Shown piece by piece: positions 20,599 through 28,279 of a stretch of DNA of 64,000 bases. Position numbers and translations under genes: made by a program. The notes under the pieces are model-generated. The model was not told the DNA's origin and made no database searches. It worked only from the letters and a program-made list of their open reading frames with translations. Location of the stretch: the NCBI GenBank assembly GCA_002293475.1, contig DBDG01000059.1, positions 58,523 through 122,522 of the forward strand, written 5' to 3'. Source of the DNA: Lachnospiraceae bacterium UBA938 (GTDB lineage: Bacteria > Bacillota > Clostridia > Lachnospirales > Lachnospiraceae). The stretch's first letter is position 1. Every line of letters begins with the position of its first letter.

Positions 20599-21357
20599 AT
20601 GATTTTACATGAAGAAGAGATACAGGATCTGGAAAGCTTTTCAGGTTACCGGTTTTGTAATAATATTACAACGATTGATAAAGAAGAGTGGATAGAAAAA
20701 GAAATCAGGATAATCAATCAGGCCCAGCGTTTCTCAGGACTGGTCTATGCCAAGATTCCTAACCGAAATCGGAAAATCTGTCTTACTTTTGACGATTCTC
20801 CGGATAAAAAGAATACCCCGAAGGTATTGGATATATTAAAGGAACATGAGATTAAAGCGACTTTTTTTGTTCTGGGGAAGCGGGTTCCCCGGTATTCTGA
20901 TCTGGTCAGGCGGATGGCAGACGAAGGTCATTATATCGGAATACATACCCAGAATCACTACGATCTTACATTACTGAGCAATGAGGAAATAAGGTCAGAA
21001 ATAATGATTTCATCACAAAATATTAAAAAGGCTATCGGCAAGGTGCCGACTTTTTTCCGGCCGCCCTATGGCGCTTTGGATGACCGGGTCATCCAAGTTC
21101 TTAGGGATATGGGGATGAAGATAATCTTATGGTCTGTCAATACCTGTGACTGGCTAGAAAGAAAGCCGGAAAATATCATCCATAATGTAACCCGCCATAC
21201 CAATAACGGCGATATTATCCTGCTGCACAGCTATGTAGGGAAAGAGCCGACAGTCAAGGCGCTGCCGGAAATCATTAAGATACTCAAAGCTAAAAAATAC
21301 GAATTTGCTACCGTAGAACAACTTCTGACCGCCTCCGGATACCTGCCGCAGAAATAA
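20599..21357 (+). CDS. Polysaccharide deacetylase (NodB-homology, carbohydrate esterase 4) family protein
   Basis: 252 residues with no evident signal peptide or anchor. The NodB motifs are all present: TFDDSP (Asp65 base and Asp66 metal ligand), HTxxH with His116 and His120 as metal ligands, RPPYG, and a late LHS motif. Family members remove N- or O-acetyl groups from peptidoglycan or chito-oligosaccharides using a divalent metal. Its position as the last gene of the NRPS-PKS operon, 20 bp after the hydrolase, with a good GAAGAGGTG site and directly before the terminator, suggests a tailoring or self-protection role. The lack of a secretion signal argues against a standard cell-wall deacetylase. 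Function in this pathway is inference. Confidence 0.9.
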   Translation: MILHEEEIQDLESFSGYRFCNNITTIDKEEWIEKEIRIINQAQRFSGLVYAKIPNRNRKICLTFDDSPDKKNTPKVLDILKEHEIKATFFVLGKRVPRYSDLVRRMADEGHYIGIHTQNHYDLTLLSNEEIRSEIMISSQNIKKAIGKVPTFFRPPYGALDDRVIQVLRDMGMKIILWSVNTCDWLERKPENIIHNVTRHTNNGDIILLHSYVGKEPTVKALPEIIKILKAKKYEFATVEQLLTASGYLPQK

Positions 21358-21389
21358 GATATGAATACTGGTTATTCCGTACCAAAACA

Positions 21390-21424
21390 GCACCCCCCGC
21401 CCAGAATCGGGCGGGGGGTGCTTT
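21390..21424 (+). terminator. Strong rho-independent terminator closing the NRPS-PKS operon
   Basis: A perfect 13-bp GC-rich stem (gcaccccccgccc pairing with gggcggggggtgc) around a six-base loop, followed by TTT and preceded by an A-rich stretch. It lies 32 bp after the deacetylase stop and marks the right border of the cluster. Confidence 0.93.
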
Positions 21425-21541
21425 AAGGGGAGGATAAGTATTTAACTTATCTGTTGTATGAATGTAATCAAAGGAGGGGGATCCATTGATTAATCATAGT
21501 ATAGACCGGAAACGGAAGTTTATTCATAAATAATAAAAAAT

Positions 21542-21570
21542 TTTACTTTTTTGGAAAAGTATTATATACT
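21542..21570 (+). promoter_or_regulatory. Candidate sigma-A promoter for the SEC-C protein / thrS unit
   Basis: TTTACT and TATACT separated by 17 bp, about 65 bp upstream of the SEC-C gene start and downstream of the cluster terminator. No T-box-like sequence is visible between it and thrS. Confidence 0.5.
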
Positions 21571-21637
21571 TACTCTTGAAAACTGACTCATATGATTCGG
21601 AACAATCGGAAAATAAAACACAAAGGTGGTAAATACG

Positions 21638-22144
21638 ATGGCATTACTTAAAAAATGGCGGGACATGGCTTACTCGGAAACGGCCAACAAAGGCGATCTG
21701 CAGCGGATGTGGGCGGATTATTTTGAAAAAGAAAAAGCAGTTTATGCCACGCTTCTTAAGACCCCCGACCAGACCGTCACCGGCACGGTCAAAGAACTGG
21801 CGGAAAGATTCGGTATCGACATCATGATGATGACCGGTATCTTGGACGGCATGAACGACAGCCTGACAAAAGCCAATCCCATTGATGATATGGAAGAAGA
21901 CACGCCGGTCAATCTGGGCTTTGACAAAGAGCGCCTGTACAAGAACATGGTCGCCGCCAGTGCGGACTGGCTATATGAGCTTCCCGAGTGGGAAGAGATT
22001 TTTAGCGAAGAAAAACGCAAGGAACTCTACCGGGAACAGAAAGCCTCCGGCACCGTGGTAAAGGATGATAAGATATATCCCAACGATCCCTGCCCTTGCG
22101 GCAGCGGCAAGAAATATAAGAAATGCTGCGGTAGTAAAGTGTGA
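21638..22144 (+). CDS. SEC-C metal-binding domain protein
   Basis: 168 residues. The C-terminus ([19 protein letters not shown]) is the SEC-C zinc-binding motif C-x-C-x8-C-C shared with SecA C-termini and YecA-type proteins. The rest is helical and acidic and matches the conserved Lachnospiraceae-type family without a known activity. ATG 21638 is chosen over an in-frame GTG at 21626 because AAAGGTGG at 21622-21629 is correctly spaced for the ATG. Its last bases lie 37 bp before thrS and no terminator intervenes, so the two are probably co-transcribed. A role in protein quality control or as a zinc-dependent adaptor is only inferred from the motif. Confidence 0.85.
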   Translation: MALLKKWRDMAYSETANKGDLQRMWADYFEKEKAVYATLLKTPDQTVTGTVKELAERFGIDIMMMTGILDGMNDSLTKANPIDDMEEDTPVNLGFDKERLYKNMVAASADWLYELPEWEEIFSEEKRKELYREQKASGTVVKDDKIYPNDPCPCGSGKKYKKCCGSKV

Positions 22145-22181
22145 TTTATTTAGCCTGCATTGCGGACAGATAGGAGCTTAT

Positions 22182-24131
22182 ATGAAAATAACGTTAAAAG
22201 ACGGGACGCACAAGGAATATGACAGTCCTTTAAGCATCTTTCAGATCGCTTCCGACATCAGCGAAGGACTAGCCAGGATGGCTTGTGCCGGAGAGATTGA
22301 CGGCGTAGTCAAGGATCTGCGGACGGTCGTGGCAACTGACTGTAAACTGAATATCTTGACGGCCAGCGACAAAGCCGGGCTTAGCGCGATGCGCCATACG
22401 GCCTCCCATGTCCTAGCGGAAGCTGTAAAAAGTCTTTACCCAGAGGCCCGGCTGGCCATCGGTCCCAGCATCGAAAACGGCTATTACTATGATTTTGAGC
22501 ATGAGCCTTTTTCCCGCGAGGATCTCGACCGCATCGAAACCGAGATGAAGAAAATCATCAAAGCGGGGAAGCCGCTGGAGCGGTTTACCCTGCCGCGCAT
22601 AGAAGCCGTCCAGTTGATGGAGACGGCGGGAGAACCATATAAGGTTGAACTGATCAAAGACCTGCCGGAGGACGCCGAAATCTCCTTTTACCGGCAGGGA
22701 GATTTTGTCGATCTTTGTGCCGGCCCGCATCTGATGAGTACCAAAAACATCAAGGCCTTTAAACTGACTTCTTCTTCCGGAGCCTATTGGCGCGGCAAAT
22801 CAGAAAATGCCATGCTGCAGAGAATCTACGGGACAGCTTTCGCGAAGAAAGAAGAGCTGGAAGAGTATCTGGTATATCTGGAGAATATCAAACAGCGCGA
22901 CCATAATAAGCTAGGCCGGGAGATGGAGCTCTTTACGACCGTGGATATCATTGGCCAAGGCCTTCCCCTGCTGATGCCCAAGGGCGCCAAAATCATCCAG
23001 ACCATGCAGCGCTGGATCGAGGACGAGGAAGACTATAACCGGGGCTATATCCGCACTAGGACCCCTTTCATGGCCAAAAGCGACCTTTATAAGCTGTCCG
23101 GACACTGGGATCATTATAAAGACGGCATGTTTGTTATGGGTGACGAGGAAAAGAATAAGGAAGTATACGCGCTGCGTCCGATGACCTGCCCTTTCCAGTA
23201 TTATATTTATAAGGCCGGCCAGAAATCCTACCGCGACCTTCCCTTGCGCTACGGCGAGACTTCCGTCCTGTTCCGTAATGAAGACTCCGGGGAAATGCAT
23301 GGGCTTACCAGAGTCCGTCAGTTTACCATATCCGAAGGCCACCTGATCGTCCGTCCCGACCAGATGAATGAGGAGTTTAAGGGCTGCCTAGATCTGGCAA
23401 GATATTGCCTTACGACGCTGGGTGTGGCGGATGATGTTACCTACCGCCTGTCAAAATGGGATCCCGATGACAGCGAGAAATATATCGGGGCGCCGGAGGT
23501 CTGGGAAGAAACCCAGGACAGGATCCGGAATATCCTTTTGGAGCTTAAGATCCCCTTTACCGAAGCCGTCGGGGAAGCGGCCTTTTACGGCCCCAAAGTT
23601 GACATCCAAGCGAAAAATGTCTACGGCAAAGAAGACACGATGATCACCATTCAATGGGACGCGGTACTGGCAGAGCAGTTTGACATGTATTATATTGACC
23701 AAAACGGAGATAAGGTGCGGCCATACATCATCCACCGGACAGCGATGGGCTGTTATGAAAGGACGTTAGCATGGCTGATTGAAAAATATGAAGGTAAATT
23801 CCCCACCTGGCTCTGTCCTGAACAGGTAAGGGTCCTGCCGATTTCAGATAAATACGAAGAATATGCCCAAAATGTGCAGGCAGAGCTTAAAAAAAGCGGC
23901 ATCTTGGCCGCTACCGACATGCGCTCAGAAAAGATCGGCTTTAAAATCAGGGAAGCGCGGCTGGATAAGATCCCCTACATGCTGGTAGTGGGGCAGCAGG
24001 AAGAAGCCGACCGGACCGTTTCGGTCAGGAGCCGCTTTGCCGGAGACGAAGGAGTCAAGCCATTGAAGGTTTTTATTGATCAGATCAGTGAAGAAATCCG
24101 GACAAAGGCGATCCGCAAGACGGAAGCCTAG
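22182..24131 (+). CDS. thrS: Threonyl-tRNA synthetase
   Basis: Charges tRNA-Thr with threonine in the cytosol. 649 residues, the normal length. Order: TGS domain (about 1-62), second additional/editing domain with the HxxxH motif in HTASHVLAEAV, class II catalytic core (RNEDSGEMHGLTRVRQF, then the late GCYERTLAWLIE motif), and the C-terminal anticodon-binding domain. A longer open frame begins inside the preceding gene, but ATG 22182 is preceded by TAGGAG at about 22171-22176 and gives the family's N-terminus (MKITLKDG). Unlike many Firmicute thrS genes, no T-box leader is visible, and it appears to ride on the SEC-C gene's transcript. Confidence 0.97.
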   Translation: MKITLKDGTHKEYDSPLSIFQIASDISEGLARMACAGEIDGVVKDLRTVVATDCKLNILTASDKAGLSAMRHTASHVLAEAVKSLYPEARLAIGPSIENGYYYDFEHEPFSREDLDRIETEMKKIIKAGKPLERFTLPRIEAVQLMETAGEPYKVELIKDLPEDAEISFYRQGDFVDLCAGPHLMSTKNIKAFKLTSSSGAYWRGKSENAMLQRIYGTAFAKKEELEEYLVYLENIKQRDHNKLGREMELFTTVDIIGQGLPLLMPKGAKIIQTMQRWIEDEEDYNRGYIRTRTPFMAKSDLYKLSGHWDHYKDGMFVMGDEEKNKEVYALRPMTCPFQYYIYKAGQKSYRDLPLRYGETSVLFRNEDSGEMHGLTRVRQFTISEGHLIVRPDQMNEEFKGCLDLARYCLTTLGVADDVTYRLSKWDPDDSEKYIGAPEVWEETQDRIRNILLELKIPFTEAVGEAAFYGPKVDIQAKNVYGKEDTMITIQWDAVLAEQFDMYYIDQNGDKVRPYIIHRTAMGCYERTLAWLIEKYEGKFPTWLCPEQVRVLPISDKYEEYAQNVQAELKKSGILAATDMRSEKIGFKIREARLDKIPYMLVVGQQEEADRTVSVRSRFAGDEGVKPLKVFIDQISEEIRTKAIRKTEA

Positions 24132-24174
24132 TGTCGGCAACATTCATTTTTGAGCAGCATAATTGGCAATACAG

Positions 24175-24210
24175 CAATACAATAAGCAATACAATAAACA
24201 ATACAATAAG
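24175..24210 (+). repeat. 12-bp tandem repeat, 3 copies
   Basis: Units of caatacaataag/a repeated three times between thrS and the DUF1540 gene, about 80 bp before that gene's start. No coding content. Confidence 0.85.
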
Positions 24211-24287
24211 CAGAAACAGTGAATAGAATCGGTAATACTGAGCCATACTACTACTACCAACCAAGAGTAAATTTTCAGGAGGTAAAT

Positions 24288-24602
24288 ATGGCTCAGTTAG
24301 ATTGTACGGTTCATAACTGTCTTTACAACAAGACCATGTGCTGCTGCAAAGGTGATATCCTAGTGGGCGGGACACATGCCGATACAGAAGAAGAAACCTG
24401 CTGCGAAAGCTTTTATGAGCGCCGGGGCGATTCCTATACCAGCGCGATCGAGCATCCGAGTAAGTTTATCAGTATCGACTGCGAGGCCGAGAACTGCACT
24501 TACAACAGCAACTATAAGTGTACGGCCGATCATGTGGATATCTGCGGAAGCGGCGCAAACACCAGTATTGAAACGATATGTGCAACATTTGAAGAACGGT
24601 AA
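24288..24602 (+). CDS. DUF1540 domain protein, two cysteine-rich repeats
   Basis: 104 residues containing two copies of the DUF1540 pattern, each with four cysteines (first around C-T-V-H-N-C and CCCKGDI, second around C-E-A-E-N-C and YKCTADHVDICG). The cysteine spacing suggests metal binding. The family is common in Clostridia and has no established function. ATG 24288 is chosen because CAGGAGG at 24277-24283 precedes it correctly; an upstream in-frame ATG at 24219 has no such site. The gene sits alone between thrS and the infC operon with short tandem repeats on both sides. Confidence 0.85.
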   Translation: MAQLDCTVHNCLYNKTMCCCKGDILVGGTHADTEEETCCESFYERRGDSYTSAIEHPSKFISIDCEAENCTYNSNYKCTADHVDICGSGANTSIETICATFEER

Positions 24603-24633
24603 GGGCACCATTGTTACTGTGGAGAACCATTGG

Positions 24634-24689
24634 AATAATTATGCGAGAATAATTATGTGAGATTAATTATGTGAGATTAATTATGGCAA
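24634..24689 (+). repeat. 14-bp tandem repeat, 4 copies
   Basis: Four consecutive units resembling aataattatgtgag, slightly diverged, immediately after the DUF1540 gene. The 24603-25122 gap otherwise holds the infC-operon promoter and leader. Confidence 0.85.
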
Positions 24690-24785
24690 GGAGTGAACAG
24701 TAACTAGCGGAAGGATATTGCTGGATAGCGGACACAGGTAGGGACACAGGCAGACACAGGCAGCGAGGCAGCGAAAAAATAATAC

Positions 24786-24814
24786 TTGACAGCCATACAA
24801 CAAAGTGTTATCCT
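24786..24814 (+). promoter_or_regulatory. Sigma-A promoter of infC-rpmI-rplT
   Basis: TTGACA, 17-bp spacer, TATCCT, about 310 bp upstream of infC. The long untranslated leader that follows fits the autoregulated IF3/L35/L20 operon of Firmicutes. Confidence 0.75.
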
Positions 24815-24821
24815 ACTTAAA

Positions 24822-25080
24822 GCATGTTGAACAGCATGCTTTATAGCAAAGCAGAGTATCCGCTCTCACCCTGTGGCAATCGCGCCGACAGGTGTTTATA
24901 GGTCAGAATATCAGGCATGCGGCACGGTATGTGATGAATTATAGCACATCACCGGAATGTTTCGATAGTTTGGAATGTAATTTAAGTGGATAGTTATGCT
25001 ATTCACTTATTTTTATGTTATTTTTATGTTTTATAAATTTATATTTTATAAATAGTTAAGATAATATAAATCAGGAATGC
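24822..25080 (+). ncRNA. Putative infC-operon leader (L20-leader type)
   Basis: The roughly 300-base leader between the promoter and infC contains hairpin-forming sequence (agcatgttgaacagcatgct), then cagagtatccgctctcaccc and a GC-rich segment, followed by an AT-rich region. In Firmicutes this position holds an RNA leader bound by ribosomal protein L20 that attenuates the operon. Assignment rests on position and on structure seen by eye, not on a covariance search, and boundaries are approximate. Confidence 0.5.
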
Positions 25081-25122
25081 TAGTTAAGGAAAGTTTTTTC
25101 TTGTATAGAGGAGGGTAAAGTT

Positions 25123-25629
25123 ATTAGCGATTTATTCATTAACGAACAGATCAGGGACAAAGAAGTACGTGTCGTCGGAGCCGCCGGCGAACAGCTGGGT
25201 ATCATGGCCACCAAAGATGCATTGAAGATCGCGGAGGAAGCCGGTCTTGACCTAGTAAAGATTGCGCCCACGGCGCAGCCGCCGGTCTGCAAGATTGTCG
25301 ATTACGGCAAATTCAAATACGAACAGACTAGGAAGGAAAAGGAAGCCCGTAAGAAACAGCGGGTGATCGAAATAAAGGAGATCCGTCTGTCTCCCAATAT
25401 TGACACCAATGACCTGAATACTAAAAGAAGCGCTGCTAGGAAATTCCTGACCAAGGGCGATAAAGTCAAAATAACCCTTAGGTTCCGCGGGCGTGAGATG
25501 GCTCACATGGCTAAAAGCAAGCATATCCTAGATGAATTTGCCGAGGCGCTGGCGGATATTGCGGTCATTGAGAAGGCTCCTAAGGTAGAAGGCAGAAGTA
25601 TGACTATGTTTTTAACTGAGAAACGGTAG
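25123..25629 (+). CDS. infC: Translation initiation factor IF-3, ATT start codon
   Basis: Binds the 30S subunit and enforces start-codon selection. About 168 residues, the normal length, beginning SDLFINEQIRDKEVRV and ending EGRSMTMFLTEKR. The first in-frame ATG (25204) falls after this conserved N-terminus. The frame is open to ATT 25123, which has GGAGGG (about 25110-25115) at good spacing and is the classical infC start, used for autoregulation because IF-3 discriminates against non-canonical starts. First gene of the infC-rpmI-rplT operon. Confidence 0.95.
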   Translation: MSDLFINEQIRDKEVRVVGAAGEQLGIMATKDALKIAEEAGLDLVKIAPTAQPPVCKIVDYGKFKYEQTRKEKEARKKQRVIEIKEIRLSPNIDTNDLNTKRSAARKFLTKGDKVKITLRFRGREMAHMAKSKHILDEFAEALADIAVIEKAPKVEGRSMTMFLTEKR

Positions 25630-25672
25630 TTTGTCGGTTGAGATAAAAAAGTAATGACAGGAGGAAAAATCA

Positions 25673-25870
25673 ATGCCCAAAATGAAAACAAAAAGAGCGG
25701 CAGCGAAACGTTTTAAACTGACAGGTACAGGTAAATTAAAGAGAAATAAAGCTTATAAAACCCATATCTTAACTAAAAAATCCACTAAGAGAAAAAGAAA
25801 TCTCAGGAAGCCGGCGATGACCGATGCTTCCAACGTTAAGAATATGAAAAAGATATTACCATATTTATAA
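25673..25870 (+). CDS. rpmI: Ribosomal protein L35
   Basis: 65 residues, strongly basic, beginning [15 protein letters not shown] and ending in the KKILPYL tail typical of L35, a component of the 50S subunit. An AGGAGG ribosome binding site lies just upstream (about 25660-25666). It is the middle gene of infC-rpmI-rplT, 43 bp after infC and 22 bp before rplT. Confidence 0.98.
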   Translation: MPKMKTKRAAAKRFKLTGTGKLKRNKAYKTHILTKKSTKRKRNLRKPAMTDASNVKNMKKILPYL

Positions 25871-25892
25871 TTCGTAAGGAGGAAATTAAGAC

Positions 25893-26249
25893 ATGGCTAG
25901 AATAAAAGGCGGCATGAATGCCCGAAAAAAACACAATAGAGTATTAAAGCTGGCAAAAGGCTACCGTGGCGCAAGAAGCAAACAGTACCGGGTGGCTAAG
26001 CAGTCCGTTATGCGTGCCCTGGCATCTTCTTACGCAGGTCGAAAAGAAAGGAAGCGTCAGTTCAGACGTCTCTGGATCGTCAGGATTAATGCCGCGGCGC
26101 GGATGAACGGACTTTCATACAGCCGCTTCATGTTCGGCTTAAAGGAAGCCGGCGTAGAGATAAACCGCAAGATGCTTGCGGATATGGCCGTTAACGATGC
26201 TCAGGGCTTTGCCACGCTGGCAGACTTGGCTAAAAGCAAAATTGCATAG
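25893..26249 (+). CDS. rplT: Ribosomal protein L20
   Basis: 118 residues, the standard length, with the family N-terminus [26 protein letters not shown] split over the conserved RNA-binding basic region. L20 is needed early in 50S assembly and in Firmicutes also represses its own operon by binding the leader upstream of infC. An AAGGAGG site precedes ATG 25893. A terminator follows 21 bp after the stop. Confidence 0.98.
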   Translation: MARIKGGMNARKKHNRVLKLAKGYRGARSKQYRVAKQSVMRALASSYAGRKERKRQFRRLWIVRINAAARMNGLSYSRFMFGLKEAGVEINRKMLADMAVNDAQGFATLADLAKSKIA

Positions 26250-26269
26250 GATATAAGAAGAGGCGATAT

Positions 26270-26324
26270 AACCCCGGCGGCAGGATGAGATGTGACTATA
26301 AACATCTTGCCATGCGGGGTTTTA
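26270..26324 (+). terminator. Terminator of infC-rpmI-rplT
   Basis: Long hairpin: outer ccccg/cgggg and inner ggcaggatg/catcttgcc arms followed by TTTTAC, directly after rplT. Confidence 0.85.
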
Positions 26325-26382
26325 CTTTCATACATGTTTTCACATATCTTTTTGAAAAGCGGATGACTTAAGATAAGTATTG

Positions 26383-26409
26383 AGGTAAGGAAGGTAAGGA
26401 AGGTAAATA
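26383..26409 (+). repeat. 9-bp tandem repeat carrying the ribosome binding site
   Basis: Units aggtaagga, aggtaagga, aggtaaata end immediately before ATG 26410. Each of the first two units contains an AAGGA Shine-Dalgarno core, so the ribosome binding site itself is tandemly duplicated. Confidence 0.9.
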
Positions 26410-26829
26410 ATGAAGCCGTATAAACATAAAGCGCAGTACTATGAAACGGATCAGATGGGCATCATCCACCACTCCAATTATATCCGGTGGATGGAGTCGG
26501 CTAGGATTGATGCCATGAATCAGATGGGGAATGATTACCGCAAAATGGAGGAAAGCGGTATTGTCAGTCCGGTTCTGGATATTCGTTGTGAATATAAATC
26601 TATGGTACATTTTGATGAGACGGTAGCTGTTTTAGTACAGATCAAGCAGTATAATGGGATAAAATTACAGCTTTCTTATACCATTACAGATAATGTAACC
26701 GGCGAATTACGGGCACAGGGCGAAAGCAGCCATTGCTTTCTTAACAAACGGAACCGACCGGTTTCGTTAAAAAGAACATGCCCGGACTTCCATGACGCCT
26801 TTGAAAAGTGGGCTGAAAAAATTGATTGA
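26410..26829 (+). CDS. Acyl-CoA thioesterase, hotdog fold (YbgC/FadM-like)
   Basis: 139 residues, the usual length of a single hotdog domain. The N-terminal motif YETDQMGIIHHSNYIRWME contains the Asp and the following G-x-x-H/Y pattern of 4HBT-type thioesterases, which hydrolyse acyl-CoA or acyl carrier thioesters in the cytosol. Substrate is unknown. It stands alone between the rplT terminator and a tRNA gene whose promoter overlaps its stop codon. It is 5 kb from the PKS and separated from it by housekeeping genes, so involvement in polyketide release is possible but not suggested by context. Confidence 0.9.
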   Translation: MKPYKHKAQYYETDQMGIIHHSNYIRWMESARIDAMNQMGNDYRKMEESGIVSPVLDIRCEYKSMVHFDETVAVLVQIKQYNGIKLQLSYTITDNVTGELRAQGESSHCFLNKRNRPVSLKRTCPDFHDAFEKWAEKID

Positions 26830-26854
26830 CACTCAAAAACAAATCATGTATATT
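26826..26854 (+). promoter_or_regulatory. Promoter of tRNA-Pro
   Basis: TTGACA, 17-bp spacer, TATATT, ending 23 bp before the tRNA. The -35 hexamer overlaps the stop codon of the thioesterase gene. Confidence 0.8.
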
Positions 26855-26877
26855 ATAACTTGTGAGTTTCATAATAT

Positions 26878-26950
26878 CGGGGTGTGGCTCAGGTGGTAGA
26901 GCGCTACTTTAGGGAAGTAGAGGCCGCAAGTTCAAGTCTTGTCACTCCGA
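26878..26950 (+). tRNA. tRNA-Pro (anticodon AGG)
   Basis: Complete cloverleaf: acceptor CGGGGTG/CACTCCG, D arm GCTC/GAGC, anticodon stem CTACT/AGTAG with loop TTAGGGA, and T arm GCAAG-TTCAAGT-CTTGT. C1-G72 with A73 is the bacterial tRNA-Pro signature, and G37 is as expected. CCA is not encoded. The 3' half is the integration target of the neighbouring element. An A34 anticodon is uncommon for bacterial proline tRNAs. Confidence 0.93.
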
Positions 26951-26952
26951 CT
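26926..26952 (+). other. Left attachment site (attL) inside tRNA-Pro
   Basis: The T arm and acceptor 3' strand of the tRNA, gcaagttcaagtcttgtcac followed by tccgact, repeated at 29912 with one difference. Confidence 0.85.
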
Positions 26953-26953
26953 G

Positions 26954-26985
26954 TAAAACCCTTGATTTACAAGGGTTTTATTTTT
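26954..26985 (+). terminator. Terminator downstream of tRNA-Pro
   Basis: taaaacccttg/caagggtttta stem with a five-base loop and a run of T, directly after the tRNA and before the integrase remnant. Confidence 0.85.
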
Positions 26986-27849
26986 ATATGTTGTATTCTG
27001 TGTTGCATAGTGAAGAAAAGTGATCGTTAGCAAGCTTATTCATTTTGGTAACTTTTTCATCCATAGTATGCCTGTAAACGCTTTTCAAGACTCCATCAGA
27101 ACCCCAACCGCCACGCTGCATGATATATGCATCGGGAACCCCCAAAGCATGTTGAATGGATGCTGAATAATGCCTGAGGTCATGAAAACGGAAAGGCTTA
27201 CAGCAAATTCCACATGAATAATGTTGTCATTTATATGGTCACTATTCAAGGCACATATTTCACCACGACGCATAGGCCCAAAAGCGGCCAATAAAATGGG
27301 TAACTCCATGTCAGTACCTTTGACATATTGAATGAGTCGTTTAACATCCATATCAGAGGGAATATATAGGCTAGGACGTACCTTTTTAGGTAGAATGGTG
27401 TTAAGAGCAAAATCAGGCCGCTCTTGTTTCATAACGGATGCTATTAGACCGTGATTACATCGGACTGTTTTAGGGGAGTGATTCACAGAGTCTTTATTGA
27501 TTAACTCTTGTATGTATTCTTGAGTGATATTATGAATTTTCTTCTCCATAATATCATAATAGCCTACTTTCCTTATGCGTTTGTACTCTCTGATTGTTCC
27601 GGGGGAAAGGACAGAAGAACGGCGAAGTATATAGTTGTCCAAGGCAGAACCGAAGGTTAATGAGGATAATTTTGTAATATCCCTTTTGTTTGCTGCAAAC
27701 TGTGCGGCTGCATACTCCGCTTCCCGTTTTCCCTTTGGGGAAGGATCGGCCGACGTGAATGAGCGGTAATGTCTCTTGCCGTTTTCATCCATGTGATCGA
27801 ATACCTGACACCGCCATGAACCGGACGGTAATTTTTTAGCTTTTGCCAT
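26984..27849 (-). pseudogene. Tyrosine integrase, inactivated by internal deletion and frameshift
   Basis: The minus strand starts at ATG 27849 (MAKAKKLPSGSWRCQVFDH) behind an AGGAAG site. The N-terminal arm-type and core-binding domains are intact up to the first catalytic Arg (GPMRRGEICAL). After NIIHV the frame shifts: the conserved C-terminal part (PFRFHDLRHYSASIQHALG, then QRGGWGSDGVLKSVYRH, with the H-x-x-R and Tyr) is present only in another frame, down to a stop at 26984. The segment normally lying between these motifs, roughly 60 residues, is missing. The 3' end abuts attL as expected for an integrase. It should not make an active recombinase. Confidence 0.88.
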
Positions 27850-27892
27850 AAAAAATAACACTTCCTTTCTGAAAAAATGATGCATTTGGTAA

Positions 27893-27939
27893 AGGAATGT
27901 GTTATACTATTTTTGTCTTGTATAGTATCACATATTCCT
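27893..27939. repeat. Imperfect inverted repeat upstream of the integrase
   Basis: Arms aggaatgtgttatacta and tagtatcacatattcct flank an 11-base centre. Lying 45-90 bp upstream of the integrase start, it could be an operator covering its promoter. Confidence 0.6.
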
Positions 27940-28003
27940 TTTGGTGTATGGGTTACATTTATCAAAACCGTTCATGCTGCTAACATGGGCGGTTTTAAAC
28001 GTA

Positions 28004-28033
28004 TTGACACCACCGGCATAGGTGGTTTATAAT
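28004..28033 (+). promoter_or_regulatory. Promoter of the antisense RNA with palindrome in the spacer
   Basis: Consensus TTGACA and TATAAT separated by 18 bp. The spacer is an inverted repeat, ccacc-ggcata-ggtgg, which could be a repressor site. Confidence 0.8.
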
Positions 28034-28039
28034 GTACTT

Positions 28040-28141
28040 AACAAGACAGCCGATAAGATAGATACAGCCTATCCGTTCCGGCGAGATTATACGTTTTAAA
28101 AAATAACCGTTAGTCTGCCAAGATCAAGACGGTTATTTTTT
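28040..28141 (+). ncRNA. Putative antisense antitoxin RNA
   Basis: An RNA of about 100 bases runs from the consensus promoter (28004-28033) to a bidirectional terminator (aaataaccgt/acggttattt, 28101-28141). No ORF with a ribosome binding site is present. Its 3' end overlaps the 3' end of the convergent toxin gene, the arrangement seen in TxpA/RatA-type systems. Transcription is inferred, not shown. Confidence 0.7.
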
Positions 28142-28210
28142 ATGCTTCAATAAAGTAATTATCGCACATAGCATGATTACGAAGGTAAACAACTCCATAT
28201 ATGTAATCAT
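28133..28210 (-). CDS. Small hydrophobic type I toxin (holin-like/TxpA-type), 25 residues
   Basis: The short minus-strand ORF starts MITYMELFTFVIMLC, continues with AIITLL and ends KHKK: one transmembrane helix with a charged C-terminal tail, the pattern of membrane-acting type I toxins annotated as putative holin-like toxins. The ribosome binding site is exceptional (AAGGGGGTG, about seven bases before ATG 28210). The stop codon lies inside the terminator stem shared with the convergent antisense RNA. It is below usual gene-calling thresholds. In known systems such proteins depolarise the membrane when the antisense RNA is lost. Identification is by pattern and arrangement. Confidence 0.78.
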   Translation of the reverse strand: MITYMELFTFVIMLCAIITLLKHKK

Positions 28211-28279
28211 CTAAGCACCCCCTTCCCAAGACCGGATTTAGGATGGCATCACCGCCCTATCGGCTGCCCTGTTAAATAT

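Noticed and set aside
21486..21533. 15-codon ORF (TTG start) after AAAGGAGGGGG at 21471
   Set aside because: The ribosome binding site is striking but spacing is short, the start is TTG and the peptide is unremarkable; it could equally be a decayed leader.
21425..22181. T-box riboswitch for thrS
   Set aside because: No T-box core sequence or specifier-type terminator/antiterminator pair is visible upstream of thrS or the SEC-C gene.
26410..26829. Hotdog thioesterase as the PKS release enzyme
   Set aside because: It is separated from the cluster by its terminator and housekeeping operons and has no link other than family type.
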